51,115 bases of DNA from contig SFHQ01000011.1 in assembly GCA_004556345.1 (NCBI GenBank), positions 1-51,115 on the forward strand, given 5' to 3'. Source of the DNA: Clostridiales bacterium (GTDB taxonomy: Bacteria > Bacillota > Clostridia > Oscillospirales > Oscillospiraceae). The notes beneath the pieces were generated by a model. It did not search any database, was not told where the DNA came from, and saw nothing but the letters and a program-made list of their open reading frames with translations. Position 1 is the first letter of the stretch. The number at the start of each line of letters is the position of its first letter. Below, in pieces: positions 21,877 to 30,610 of this stretch. The position numbers were made by a program, and so were the translations under genes.

Positions 21877-23628
21877 ATGCCCATGGACGCTTTGTGTCTC
21901 TCCGCCGTGCTGGCAGAGACGGAACGGAATATACTCGGCGGGCGCATTGATAAGATCCACCAGCCCAGCCGGGATGAGATTTTGCTGCATATCCGGGGCA
22001 AGAACGGCCCCTGCCGCCTGCTGCTCTCGGCCAACCCCAGCCGGGCCAGGATCCAGCTGACGGCCCTGCCCAGGGAGAACCCGGCCGAGCCGCCGATGTT
22101 TTGCATGCTGCTCCGGAAATATCTCTCCGGCGGCAAGATCCTGGACCTGCGCCAGCCCCCGGCGGAACGCCTGGCGGAGCTGGTCATCGAGGCCACGAAC
22201 GAGATGGGCGACAAGGTCCGCCGCCGTTTGATCCTGGAGATGATGGGCCGCCGGACGAACCTGCTCCTGCTGGACGGGGAGGACCGCATCGTGGACTGCC
22301 TGCGCCGGGTGGAGGGCGACCTGACCCAGGCCCGGCCCCTGCTGCCGGGGATGTTCTACCGCCTGCCGGACCCCCAGCCGGGGAAGAAGGACCCGAACCG
22401 GCTGACGGAAGAGGACCGGGCGGCGCTGCTGGCCCAGGGGCAGTGCGACACCCCGGCGGACAAATTTTTGCTGGACCACTTCATGGGCCTCTCGCCCCTC
22501 ATCGCGCGGGAGGTCGCCTTTGACGCCTTTGGCGAGGTGGACGCCCCCGTGGGGCGGGACCCGACGGCGCTGCTGGACAAGCTGGCGGCGCTGCTGTCGA
22601 ACGTGAACGAGGGGCAGGTCCAGCCGACGATGCTGGTCCGGGAGGAAAAGGCGGCGGATTTCTCCTTCCGCTCCATCCTGCAATACGGCCCCACGACTGA
22701 GAGCCACAGCTACCCGACGTTCACGGCGCTGCTGGACGCCTTTTACCAGGCCCGCGAAACGGCGGACCAGGTGAAGCAGAAGGGCCAGGATTTCTTAAAA
22801 TCCCTCAACCAGGCCAGGGAGCGCCTGGTCCGCAAGATGGCCCTGCAAGAGAAGGAGCTGGCCGACACCGCCAACCGGGAGCAGGACCGCATCCGGGGCG
22901 ACCTCATCACGGCCAACCTCTACCGCATGAAAAAGGGCGAGACGGTCCTCCAGGCCGAGAACTACTATGACCCGGACTGCGCCCCCCTCGACATCCCCCT
23001 CGACCCCCGCAAAAGCCCCCAGCAGAACGCGGCGCAGTATTACAAGCGCTACACCAAGGCCAAGACGGCCCAGGAGATGCTCACGCTCCAGCTGGAAAAG
23101 GGGAAGGGGGAGCTGGAATATCTCGACAGCGTGCTCGACAGCGTCTCCCGCGCCCAGGGGGACCGGGATTTAGAAGAGATCCGCCAGGAGCTGGTGGAGA
23201 CGGGCTACCTCCGCCGCCGGGGGAAGGCCAAGGACCGCATGAAGCGCCCGGTGACCAAGCCCATGGAGTTTCGCTCCACCAGCGGCCTGCGCATCTCCGT
23301 GGGCCGGAACAACCTGCAAAACGACCGCCTGACCACCAAGCAGGCGGGAAAGTGGGACTACTGGTTCCACACCCAGAAGATCCACGGGGCGCACGTCATC
23401 CTCTGGACCGACGGCCAGAAGCCGGACGAGCAGAGCCTGCACGAGGCGGCGTGTCTCGCGGCCTGGTTCTCCCAGGGCAGCCAGGGGAAGAAGATCCCGG
23501 TGGACTACACGCCGGTCAAATTCGTCAAAAAGCCCGCCGGGGCGCGGCCGGGGATGGTGGTGTATACGACCTATCAGACGGCGTATGTGGACCCGGACCC
23601 GAAGCTGGCGGAGAAGCTGAAGCCTTGA
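21877..23628 (+). CDS. rqcH: Rqc2 homologue RqcH (NFACT protein)
   Basis: Ribosome-associated quality control factor. It binds obstructed 50S subunits carrying peptidyl-tRNA and recruits tRNA-Ala for C-terminal alanine tailing. The 583-residue protein shows the NFACT-N domain (DALCLSAVLAETERNILGG, MFCMLLRKYLSGGKI), a long coiled-coil (about 285-430), and the NFACT-R domain near the end (GRNNLQNDRLTTKQ, WFHTQKIHGAHVIL). Older annotations call this family FbpA, fibronectin-binding. Placed directly behind mrnC, so both ribosome-related genes are co-expressed. Confidence 0.94.
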   Translation: MPMDALCLSAVLAETERNILGGRIDKIHQPSRDEILLHIRGKNGPCRLLLSANPSRARIQLTALPRENPAEPPMFCMLLRKYLSGGKILDLRQPPAERLAELVIEATNEMGDKVRRRLILEMMGRRTNLLLLDGEDRIVDCLRRVEGDLTQARPLLPGMFYRLPDPQPGKKDPNRLTEEDRAALLAQGQCDTPADKFLLDHFMGLSPLIAREVAFDAFGEVDAPVGRDPTALLDKLAALLSNVNEGQVQPTMLVREEKAADFSFRSILQYGPTTESHSYPTFTALLDAFYQARETADQVKQKGQDFLKSLNQARERLVRKMALQEKELADTANREQDRIRGDLITANLYRMKKGETVLQAENYYDPDCAPLDIPLDPRKSPQQNAAQYYKRYTKAKTAQEMLTLQLEKGKGELEYLDSVLDSVSRAQGDRDLEEIRQELVETGYLRRRGKAKDRMKRPVTKPMEFRSTSGLRISVGRNNLQNDRLTTKQAGKWDYWFHTQKIHGAHVILWTDGQKPDEQSLHEAACLAAWFSQGSQGKKIPVDYTPVKFVKKPAGARPGMVVYTTYQTAYVDPDPKLAEKLKP

Positions 23629-23641
23629 AAGGAGCGAGACT

Positions 23642-23848
23642 ATGGAGGACTTACGGGTTTGCTATCGCTTTGAGTGCGCCAAGTACCTCGACTGCCGCCG
23701 GGCGGCGGGGTTGGGATGCTGCTTGGAGAAGGTACCGGGGCAGGTGGAAGTGGCTCCGGGGGAATGTACGAAGGAAAATGGCTATCCCTGCTTTTGGGCG
23801 GGGCGGGAGAAGAACGCGGTGAAGGAATGGATGCGGGGGAGGCGGTGA
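23642..23848 (+). CDS. small Cys-rich protein of unknown function
   Basis: A 68-residue reading frame with AAAGGAG 8 nt upstream, 13 nt after rqcH. Seven cysteines (C7, C12, C18, C26, C27, C42, C50) suggest metal binding or redox chemistry. No signal peptide. It ends in a basic tail (KEWMRGRR). Not recognised. Position and ribosome binding site make it a likely third gene of the mrnC-rqcH unit. Confidence is limited by its size. Confidence 0.6.
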   Translation: MEDLRVCYRFECAKYLDCRRAAGLGCCLEKVPGQVEVAPGECTKENGYPCFWAGREKNAVKEWMRGRR

Positions 23849-23897
23849 TGGTGTCCGCCTTTGGCGGAGGCTTTGATGGTGTCTGGCTTCGCCAGAT

Positions 23898-24192
23898 GGA
23901 TTTTATTGGTGGTTCCGAGTGGTGCCATTCTGCCTTAGTACACGACCGAATCCTTGCGCAGCGTAGCCCTCATTCGTCCGCTTCGCGGCCACCTTCCCCC
24001 TCGGGGAAGGCTCTCGCAACGCCGTATAAACTTGTAATGTTGTACTTTCTTATGATAAACGGTACCACCCAAAGCCTTCCCCTGGGGGGAAGGTGGGCCG
24101 GCGTCAGCCGGGTCGAATGAGGGCTACGTCGCGCAAGCAGTCCGTAGTGTACTAAGGTGACACCCTACCCCGTGGTACTACGAATCAAATCA
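23898..24192. repeat. palindromic ~290-bp element, copy 2
   Basis: Same arms as copy 1: GGATTTTATTGGTGGTTCCG at the left, AGTACACGACCGA and CCACCTTCCCCCTCGGGG inside, and the inverted counterparts at the right (GGGGAAGGTGG, GTAGTGTACTAAGGTGACACC). The shared centre contains AACGCCGTA.AA.CTTGTAATG, also present in copy 1. The gap 23849-24262 holds only this element and the terminator after it. Confidence 0.75.
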
Positions 24193-24218
24193 TTTTGCAA
24201 AGCAAAACTCCATGAGAA

Positions 24219-24253
24219 AGAGAGCATCCCAAGCCGGGATGCTCTCTCGTTTT
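24219..24253 (+). terminator. terminator between convergent rqcH unit and ABC-F gene
   Basis: AGAGAGCATCCC (24219-24230) and GGGATGCTCTCT (24236-24247) pair perfectly over 12 bp, followed by CGTTTT. Confidence 0.85.
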
Positions 24254-24262
24254 ATCCGGTAT

Positions 24263-26044
24263 TCATTTCTCCTGCGCGGCGATCTTTTCCGCCAGGTCGG
24301 TTAAATACATCCAGCGCTCCATCTTTTCGTCCAGCGCGGCTTTGGCTGCGTCCTGCTCGCTCGTCAGGTCTTGCAGCTTCACGTAATCGCTGCCGCAGGC
24401 GGCCATTTGGGGGTCCAGGTCGGCGATCTTCTGCTCCAGGGCGGCGATGTCGTCCTCGATGGTGTCGAACTCCTTTTGCTCTTTGTAGGAAAACTTCAGC
24501 TTCTTCTGGCGCACGGGCTTGCCGGAGGGGGCTTTTTTGGCGGCCTTCTCTGCCGGGGCCTCGTTGGCCTTGCGCTTTTCCAGGTAGTCGGAGTAGTTGC
24601 CGGTGTAGCGGGTGATGACGCCGCCCTCGCCCACCTCAAAGATCTGCTGGGCGGTCTTGTCCAGGAAGTAGCGGTCGTGGGAGACGGCCAGGACGGCACC
24701 GGGGAACGTCTCTAAGTATTCCTCCAAGATCGCCAGGGTGGTGATGTCCAGGTCGTTGGTCGGCTCGTCCAGCAGGAGGATGTTGGGGGCCTCCATGAGG
24801 ACGGAGAGGAGGTAGAGTCTGCGCCGCTCCCCGCCGGAGAGCTTGCCGATGGGCTGGCCCTGGAGCTGGGTGGGGAAGAGGAAGCGCTCCATCATCTGGC
24901 TGGCGGAGAAGCTGCCCTCCTTGGTCTTGACCTCGCTGGCGATCTCGTGGATGAAGTCAAAGACGCGCTGGTCCAGGTCCAGCTCCCGGCCCTCCTGGGA
25001 GAAGTAGCCGATGCGGACCGTTTCGCCCCAGTCGATGGTGCCGCTGTCGGGGAAGAGCTTCCCGGCAATCAAATTGAGCAGGGTGGACTTGCCCGCACCG
25101 TTGCGGCCGACGATGCCCACGCGGTCGTCTCTGGCGACCCCGTAGGTGAAGTGGCTGAGGACGGTGTGGTCCCCGAAGGCCTTGCTCACGTCGTGCAGCT
25201 CGACGGTCTTGCGCCCCAGGCGACTGGAGAGGGTCGCCATCTGGAGGGTGCCGTCGGTTTCGGGGCCGGTCTGGGCCTTCAGCTCCTCGTAGCGGGCAAT
25301 TCTGTCCTTGTTTTTGGTGCGGCGGGCCTGGGCGCCGCGCATGATCCACTGGTACTCCACGCGGAGGATGGACTGGCGCTTGCGCTGGGCGGCCTGCTCC
25401 ATCTCCTCCTGCTGGGTCTTGAGCTCCAGGTACTTGGAGTAGTTGGCCTCATAATGGCGGATGTGGCAGTGGGACAGCTCCGTGATGCGGTTGGCCACGC
25501 GCTCTAAGAAGTAGCGGTCATGGGTGACCATGATGAGGCCGCCGTTGAATTTGCGCAGGCGGTCCTCCAGCCAGATGACCATGTCGCTGTCCAGGTGGTT
25601 GGTCGGCTCGTCCAGGATGAGGACATCCGCCGGATGGAGCAGGACGGCGGCGAGGGCCACGCGCTTGCGCTGGCCGCCGGAGAGGGTGCCCACGGGCTGG
25701 GCAAAGTCCGTGATGCCCAGGCGGGTGAGCATGGCCTTGGCCTCGTATTCCATGAGGGCGCGGGTGTCTGGGGAGAAGTCGGAAAAGACCTGCTCCAGGA
25801 CCGTGGCCTCCGGGTCCATCTTGGGGTTCTGGGACAGGAAGCAGACCTGCACGTTGGGGTCCCGGCTGACGGTGCCGCTGTCCGGCACCTGCTGGCCCGC
25901 CAGGACGCGGAGAAAGCTGCTCTTGCCGGTGCCGTTGATGCCGATGATGCCGATCTTGTCCCCCTCGTTGAGGTAGAGGGTCACGTCGTCCAAAAGCTGT
26001 TTCAGGCCGAAATTCAAGCTGATGTGTTCCGCAGAGAGAAGCAT
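24263..26044 (-). CDS. ABC-F family ATPase (Uup/YfmR-like)
   Basis: A 593-residue soluble protein with two ABC domains and no membrane part. First domain: Walker A GINGTGKSS, signature LSGGQRKRV, Walker B LILDEPTNHLD. Second domain: GRNGAGKST, LSGGERRRL, LLLDEPTNDLD. The inter-domain linker (about 220-290) is the ABC-F P-site tRNA interaction motif region, and the C-terminus (about 515-593) is a coiled coil as in Uup. Such proteins act on ribosomes, rescuing stalled elongation or giving antibiotic resistance. Nothing here points to a resistance subtype. GGAGG upstream of the ATG. Confidence 0.92.
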   Translation of the reverse strand: MLLSAEHISLNFGLKQLLDDVTLYLNEGDKIGIIGINGTGKSSFLRVLAGQQVPDSGTVSRDPNVQVCFLSQNPKMDPEATVLEQVFSDFSPDTRALMEYEAKAMLTRLGITDFAQPVGTLSGGQRKRVALAAVLLHPADVLILDEPTNHLDSDMVIWLEDRLRKFNGGLIMVTHDRYFLERVANRITELSHCHIRHYEANYSKYLELKTQQEEMEQAAQRKRQSILRVEYQWIMRGAQARRTKNKDRIARYEELKAQTGPETDGTLQMATLSSRLGRKTVELHDVSKAFGDHTVLSHFTYGVARDDRVGIVGRNGAGKSTLLNLIAGKLFPDSGTIDWGETVRIGYFSQEGRELDLDQRVFDFIHEIASEVKTKEGSFSASQMMERFLFPTQLQGQPIGKLSGGERRRLYLLSVLMEAPNILLLDEPTNDLDITTLAILEEYLETFPGAVLAVSHDRYFLDKTAQQIFEVGEGGVITRYTGNYSDYLEKRKANEAPAEKAAKKAPSGKPVRQKKLKFSYKEQKEFDTIEDDIAALEQKIADLDPQMAACGSDYVKLQDLTSEQDAAKAALDEKMERWMYLTDLAEKIAAQEK

Positions 26045-26081
26045 GGGAGGTCCTCCGTTCTTGTTGTTTTCCCGGCTGCGC

Positions 26082-26999
26082 TTACAGCAGGAAGTAGGTC
26101 ATGATGGGCAGGGTGACGGCGCAGAGGATGGTGCTGAGGAAGTTTACGCGGGAGGCGAAGGTGTCGTCGATGCCATAGCGCAGGCTCAGGATCGTGATCA
26201 TGGCGGCGCTGGGGCAGGCGGCGATGGCGACCATCACGCCCAGGGTCGTCCCCTCCAGGAACAGGCCCAGGACGAAGTAGGTCAGGATGGGGCAGAGGAC
26301 CAGGCGGCCGAGGCTGACGAGATAGGCTTTCCAGTCCTTGAAGGCATCCAGAATGGGCACATGGCTCAGGGACACGCCGATGATGATCATGGACAGGGGC
26401 ACCGTGCCGTTGGCCAGGGACTTGATGGTATCCCCCAGCAGGGAGGGCACGGGGATCTGGAACAGAAAGACCACCACGGCCACGAGCGTGGCGATAAGGC
26501 CGGGGGAGAAGACCTCCCGGATGGTCACGCGGCCCTGGCCCTGCCCCGCCCGCAGGCGGCTAACGCCGATGGAGAAGAGCAGGATGTTGAAGGGGATGTT
26601 GGTCAGGGAGGCGCAGAAGAGGGCCTCCTCGCCGAAAATGGCCTGGACCACGGGGAAGCCCACGAAGACGTTGTTCATGAAGAAGATGGACAGCCACGCC
26701 ACCAGCTGATCCTGCTTCGGCATGGGTACGACCTTGGAGACTACCAGCCCGCCCGCGGCGCACAGGCCGAAGAGGACGAAGGTCCCGGCGATGACCACAG
26801 CCAGCTCCTTGCCGGAGAAGAGGGGGGCCACGCCGATGACGGAGCTGAGGATGGAGGCGGGCAGGAAGACGTTGGCGACCAGGCGGCTGGTGGCCTGGTT
26901 GAAGCCATCGCCCACCCAATTTGCTTTGGCGGCGGCGAAGCCCACCGCCATGAGGAGCACGAGCATCCCCATTTTTTCTAAGACGACCAATCCGGTCAT
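26082..26999 (-). CDS. AEC-family transporter
   Basis: A 305-residue membrane protein with about ten hydrophobic helices in two inverted halves, typical of auxin efflux carrier/malate permease-like transporters. Landmarks: LVANVFLPASILSSV after helix 1, FMNNVFVGFPVVQAIFGEEA mid-protein, and PSAAMITILSLRYG in the second half. Substrate (often organic acids) is not deducible. Ribosome binding site is weak. It lies 37 nt upstream of the ABC-F gene on the same strand. Confidence 0.87.
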   Translation of the reverse strand: MTGLVVLEKMGMLVLLMAVGFAAAKANWVGDGFNQATSRLVANVFLPASILSSVIGVAPLFSGKELAVVIAGTFVLFGLCAAGGLVVSKVVPMPKQDQLVAWLSIFFMNNVFVGFPVVQAIFGEEALFCASLTNIPFNILLFSIGVSRLRAGQGQGRVTIREVFSPGLIATLVAVVVFLFQIPVPSLLGDTIKSLANGTVPLSMIIIGVSLSHVPILDAFKDWKAYLVSLGRLVLCPILTYFVLGLFLEGTTLGVMVAIAACPSAAMITILSLRYGIDDTFASRVNFLSTILCAVTLPIMTYFLL

Positions 27000-27147
27000 G
27001 TTCAGTCACACTCTTTTCTATTTCCTCTGTTCGCCCGGAGCGGGGGACAGAGGGAACACCCTCCCCCGCCGGGCCTGCGGCGGGGAAGGGCGTTCGATGT
27101 TGGTTTGTTGATTTTTGGCGGAGCCTGCGGGCGTTTGTCCGATTGTA

Positions 27148-28581
27148 TTACACTTTGATCTCCGCCCCGGTGCCCTCCAGGGCGTGGGGGTACCGGTCCA
27201 GGACGGGCTGGACATACTCGGCCAGGAAGCGCTCCACCTGATGGGGGCAGCAGCCGATGTAATCGGCCGGGTTCAGGTGGCGCAGGACCTCCTCCTTGGA
27301 CAGACCGAAGGCGGGGTCGGCGGCGATGCGCTCTAAGAGGTCGTTGTCCTTGCCCTCGTCCTTCACGCGGCTGCCGGCGGCCAGGGAGTGGGTGCGGATG
27401 CGCTCGTGCAGGGCCTGGCGGTCCCCGCCGCGCTTGACGGCATCCATGAGGATGTTTTCCGTGGCCATGAAGGGCAGCTCCTCCATGATGTGCTTTTCGA
27501 TGACCTTCTCGTGGACGACCAGGTTGGAGGCCACGTTCTCATAGAGGTTCAGAATGGCGTCCACGGCCAGGAAGGCCTCGGAGACGGCGATGCGCTTGTT
27601 GGCGGAGTCGTCCAGGGTGCGCTCGAACCATTGTAGGGAGGAGGTCATGGCGGGGTTCATGGCGTCGGCAATGACGTACCGGGCCAGGGCGCAGATGCGC
27701 TCGCTGCGCATGGGGTTGCGCTTGTAGGGCATGGCGGAGGAGCCGACCTGGTGCTTCTCAAACGGCTCTTCGATCTCCTTCATGTGGCACAGCAGGCGCA
27801 GGTCCGTGGCGAACTTGTGGGCGGACTGGGCGATGCCGGAGAGGGTGGCTAAGATCGCAGAATCCACTTTTCGGGTGTAGGTCTGGCCGGAGACGGGCTG
27901 GACCTGGTCGAAGCCCATTTCGGCGGCGATCTTCTGGTCCAGCTGGCGGACCTTGCTCTCGTCGCCGCCGAACAGCTCCAGGAAGCTGGCCTGGGTGCCG
28001 GTGGTGCCCTTGCAGCCGAGCATCTTCAGGTGGTCCATGCGGTACTCCAATTCCTCCAGGTCCATGAGCAGCTCGTTCATCCAGAGGGTGGCCCGCTTGC
28101 CGACGGTGACCATCTGGGCGGCCTGGTAGTGGGTGTAGCCCAGGGTGGGCAGGGCCTTGTACTGGTCGGCGAACTTGCCCAGGGCGGCCAGGATGCGGAC
28201 CAGCTTATCCCGCAGGAGCGCCATGCCCTCCCGCATGAGGATGATGTCGGTGTTGTCGCCCACGTAGCAGCTGGTGGCCCCCAAATGGATGATGGGCATG
28301 GCGCTGGGGCAGAGGGCACCGTAGGCGTGGATGTGGGCCATCACGTCGTGGCGCAGTTCCTTTTCCTTCTGCTGGGCCAGGTCATAGTTGATGTGGTCCT
28401 TTTCCCGCTCCATCTCGTCGATCTGGCCCTGGGTGATGGGCAGACCCAGCTCCATCTCGGCGCGAGCCAGGGCGATCCAGAGCCGCCGCCAGGTGGTGAA
28501 CTTTTTGTCCGGGGAGAAGATATACAGCATCTCCCGGCTGGCATAGCGGGAGGCCAAGGGGCTTTCGTAGGTGTCTTTCAT
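27148..28581 (-). CDS. purB: adenylosuccinate lyase
   Basis: Cleaves adenylosuccinate and SAICAR in purine synthesis. The 477-residue fumarase/aspartase-fold protein starts MKDTYESPLASRYASREM. It has GATSCYVGDNTD, GYTHYQAAQMVTVGKR (substrate site) and the signature SSAMPYKRNPMRSE. The ATG at 28581 gives the normal start behind AGAGGGAA; the longer frame to 29199 reads antisense through the GNAT gene and is not used. Transcribed alone from a promoter at 28668-28640. Confidence 0.95.
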   Translation of the reverse strand: MKDTYESPLASRYASREMLYIFSPDKKFTTWRRLWIALARAEMELGLPITQGQIDEMEREKDHINYDLAQQKEKELRHDVMAHIHAYGALCPSAMPIIHLGATSCYVGDNTDIILMREGMALLRDKLVRILAALGKFADQYKALPTLGYTHYQAAQMVTVGKRATLWMNELLMDLEELEYRMDHLKMLGCKGTTGTQASFLELFGGDESKVRQLDQKIAAEMGFDQVQPVSGQTYTRKVDSAILATLSGIAQSAHKFATDLRLLCHMKEIEEPFEKHQVGSSAMPYKRNPMRSERICALARYVIADAMNPAMTSSLQWFERTLDDSANKRIAVSEAFLAVDAILNLYENVASNLVVHEKVIEKHIMEELPFMATENILMDAVKRGGDRQALHERIRTHSLAAGSRVKDEGKDNDLLERIAADPAFGLSKEEVLRHLNPADYIGCCPHQVERFLAEYVQPVLDRYPHALEGTGAEIKV

Positions 28582-28639
28582 GGGGCGATTCCCTCTTTCT
28601 ATTGGAATGGGTTTCGGGGTTCGGTTTTTAACGTCGCTT

Positions 28640-28668
28640 ATTCTATCACAAAACCCCCGGTGAAACAA
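28640..28668 (-). promoter_or_regulatory. purB promoter
   Basis: On the minus strand TTGTTT (28668-28663), 17-nt spacer, TAGAAT (28645-28640). No purine riboswitch core is visible in the short leader. Confidence 0.6.
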
Positions 28669-28690
28669 TCCCTTTCCCCTAGCGGGAGAC

Positions 28691-28701
28691 TGTGTTATAC
28701 T
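28691..28701 (+). promoter_or_regulatory. extended -10 promoter of GNAT gene
   Basis: TGT-TATACT with TATACT at 28696-28701; no good -35 at 17 nt. Followed by AAGGGAG and the ATG at 28735. Confidence 0.45.
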
Positions 28702-28734
28702 GAGAAAAAACGCCCATCCGAAGGGAGAATTTTT

Positions 28735-29220
28735 ATGAAAATCAGAACTGCGACCCTCCAGGACCTCGCTGCCGTCACCGCCCTGGAAGCGGCCTGCTTC
28801 CCCGCCGCCGAAGCCGCGCCGGAGGCCGCCTTCCGCGCCAGACTGGAGACCTACCCGGAGAGCTTTTGGGTGATGACGGACGAGGCAGACCGGCCCGTTG
28901 CCATGGTCAACGGCATGTGTACCGACACGCCGGACCTGCACGACGAGATGTACGAAAACGCCACCCTCCACGACCGAGCGGGAGAGTGGCAGATGATCTT
29001 TGGCGTGGCAACGCACCCGGAGCACCAGAAGAAGGGGTATGCCGGGCAGCTCTTGCAGACGGCCATTGCCGCAAGCAGGGCCAGGGGGAAGCTTGGGCTG
29101 GTGCTGACGTGCAAGGACCGGCTGGTGCCTTACTACGCCAAGTTCGGGTTTGCAGACGAGGGCATGTCGGACTCGAACCACGGCGGGGTGGCTTGGCATC
29201 AGATGCGGGTGAGGTTCTGA
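28735..29220 (+). CDS. GNAT-family N-acetyltransferase
   Basis: A 161-residue acetyl-CoA-dependent acyltransferase. The acetyl-CoA loop is in FGVATHPEHQKKGYAGQLLQ (Q/RxxGxG/A type), and the C-terminal LTCKDRLVPYYAKFGF is the usual YxxxGF helix. The middle (GMCTDTPDLHDEMYENA) resembles arylalkylamine-type acetyltransferases of Firmicutes. Substrate unknown. It faces thiD and overlaps its 3' end by 22 nt. Confidence 0.87.
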   Translation: MKIRTATLQDLAAVTALEAACFPAAEAAPEAAFRARLETYPESFWVMTDEADRPVAMVNGMCTDTPDLHDEMYENATLHDRAGEWQMIFGVATHPEHQKKGYAGQLLQTAIAASRARGKLGLVLTCKDRLVPYYAKFGFADEGMSDSNHGGVAWHQMRVRF

Positions 29221-30002
29221 AGCTGATACCCGTGATCCAGCGGCCCTGACCCATGCCCCAAGTCCAGCATGGCTTTCAGCGCCCCGGTCAAATATTCTTT
29301 CGCCTGCCCGATGGCCTCTTCTAAGGCCAGTCCCTTCGCCAGATTTGCGGCGATGGCACTGGAGAGGGTGCAGCCCGTCCCGTGGGTGTTGGGGTTGTCG
29401 ATGCGCTCGCCGCGGTACCAGCGGATGCCCTGGGGGGTCCAGAGCAGGTCGTCGGCCCCGCCGACTTTATGCCCGCCCTTGCAGAGGACGGCGCAGTGGT
29501 AGCGCCGGCCGATGGTCTCGGCGGCAGAGCGCATGTCGGCCTCGCTCTCGATGGTCTGGTCGGAGAGGATCTCTGCCTCGGCCAGGTTGGGGGTGGCGAC
29601 GGTCGCCAGGGGGAGCAGCTCGGTGCAGAGGGTCTCGATGGCGTCGTCGGCCAGGAGCTTGGCCCCGCTGGTGGCGACCATGACGGGGTCGACCACGATG
29701 TTGGGGGCGTCGTAATCAGCCAAGCGCTGGGCGATGACGTGGATGAGGGGGGCGGAAGAGACCATGCCGATCTTCACCGCATCGGGGTAGATGTCGGTGA
29801 ACACGGCGTCGATCTGCTGGCCCAAAAAGTCCGGGCTGACCTCATAGATGCCGGTGACGCCGGTGGTGTTCTGGGCCGTTAAGGCGGTGATGGCGCTCAT
29901 GGCAAACACGCCGTTGCAGGTCATGGTTTTCAGGTCGGCCTGGATGCCGGCCCCGCCGCTGGAATCACTGCCGGCGATGGAGAGGGCGGTCTTTAATCTC
30001 AT
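29199..30002 (-). CDS. thiD: hydroxymethylpyrimidine/phosphomethylpyrimidine kinase
   Basis: Phosphorylates HMP and HMP-P to HMP-PP for thiamine synthesis. The ribokinase-fold protein begins MRLKTALSIAGSDSSGGAGI, the substrate and phosphate-binding start of ThiD, and ends with the catalytic loop region HGTGCTLSSAIAANLAKG. Start chosen at the ATG at 30002, 10 nt behind AGGAGG; a TTG at 30011 is too close to that site. 267 residues. Last gene of MATE-MFS-tenI-thiD, 5 nt after tenI. Confidence 0.92.
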   Translation of the reverse strand: MRLKTALSIAGSDSSGGAGIQADLKTMTCNGVFAMSAITALTAQNTTGVTGIYEVSPDFLGQQIDAVFTDIYPDAVKIGMVSSAPLIHVIAQRLADYDAPNIVVDPVMVATSGAKLLADDAIETLCTELLPLATVATPNLAEAEILSDQTIESEADMRSAAETIGRRYHCAVLCKGGHKVGGADDLLWTPQGIRWYRGERIDNPNTHGTGCTLSSAIAANLAKGLALEEAIGQAKEYLTGALKAMLDLGHGSGPLDHGYQLQNLTRI

Positions 30003-30007
30003 GGGAA

Positions 30008-30610
30008 TCAAACCTCCTGGTAAGGATGGAGTTCGGCGGCGGGGTCGGGGGCCAGCATCAGGCTGCTGCGGAGGCAGGCGCCTGCGGCCCCGGCCGCTTG
30101 CAGTTCGGGCACCCGGTCGGCGGTGATGCCGCCGATGGCGTAGACGGGTAAGTTTACTGCCTGGGTGACTTCCCGTAAAAAGTCTAGGCCCCGGCCAGGC
30201 AGACCGGGCTTGCAGGTGGTGAGGAAGATGTGCCCGGCGGTGAGATAGGTCGCGCCCAGGGCCTGGGCCTCCAACGCCTCCGCAACGGAGTGGCAGGAGA
30301 CGCCGATCTGCGCGAAGCCGGACAGAGTCTCTTTGCTTTGCGCCCGCAGGACGGGCAGAGGCAAGTGGATATACTTGACACCCAGAGCCTGGGCTGCCCC
30401 CACAAACGTGTGCAGGATGCAGGGGACCTCATATTGCTTGCAAATACGTAATACGTCCGAAGCCAGGGCTTGATAGTCGGCTTCGGGCAAATTTTTTTCC
30501 CGCAGGATCAGCCCCGCCGGGCGGGCAGCGGCAATGGCCTCCACCTGGGCCAGAAAGCGCGGGGCGCAGAGGGTGCGGTCGGTCACGCAGAGGATGGGGA
30601 AACCGGACAT
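30008..30610 (-). CDS. tenI: TenI-like thiazole tautomerase / ThiE-like protein
   Basis: A 200-residue TIM-barrel protein of the ThiE/TenI superfamily. The segment AGHIFLTTCKPGLPGRGLDF matches the TenI pattern (GHVF.TDCK.GL.GRG) rather than canonical ThiE, and AIGGITADRVPELQAAGAAG is the phosphate-binding end. TenI of Bacillus isomerises the thiazole phosphate. Since a canonical ThiE is encoded at 40.8-41.4 kb, this copy is more likely the tautomerase or a salvage paralogue. Coupled to thiD and overlapping the upstream MFS stop (TGATG). Confidence 0.78.
   Translation of the reverse strand: MSGFPILCVTDRTLCAPRFLAQVEAIAAARPAGLILREKNLPEADYQALASDVLRICKQYEVPCILHTFVGAAQALGVKYIHLPLPVLRAQSKETLSGFAQIGVSCHSVAEALEAQALGATYLTAGHIFLTTCKPGLPGRGLDFLREVTQAVNLPVYAIGGITADRVPELQAAGAAGACLRSSLMLAPDPAAELHPYQEV

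Noticed and set aside
27148..29199. purB as a 683-residue protein
   Set aside because: The extra N-terminal 206 codons are antisense to the GNAT gene; the standard start with ribosome binding site is at 28581.
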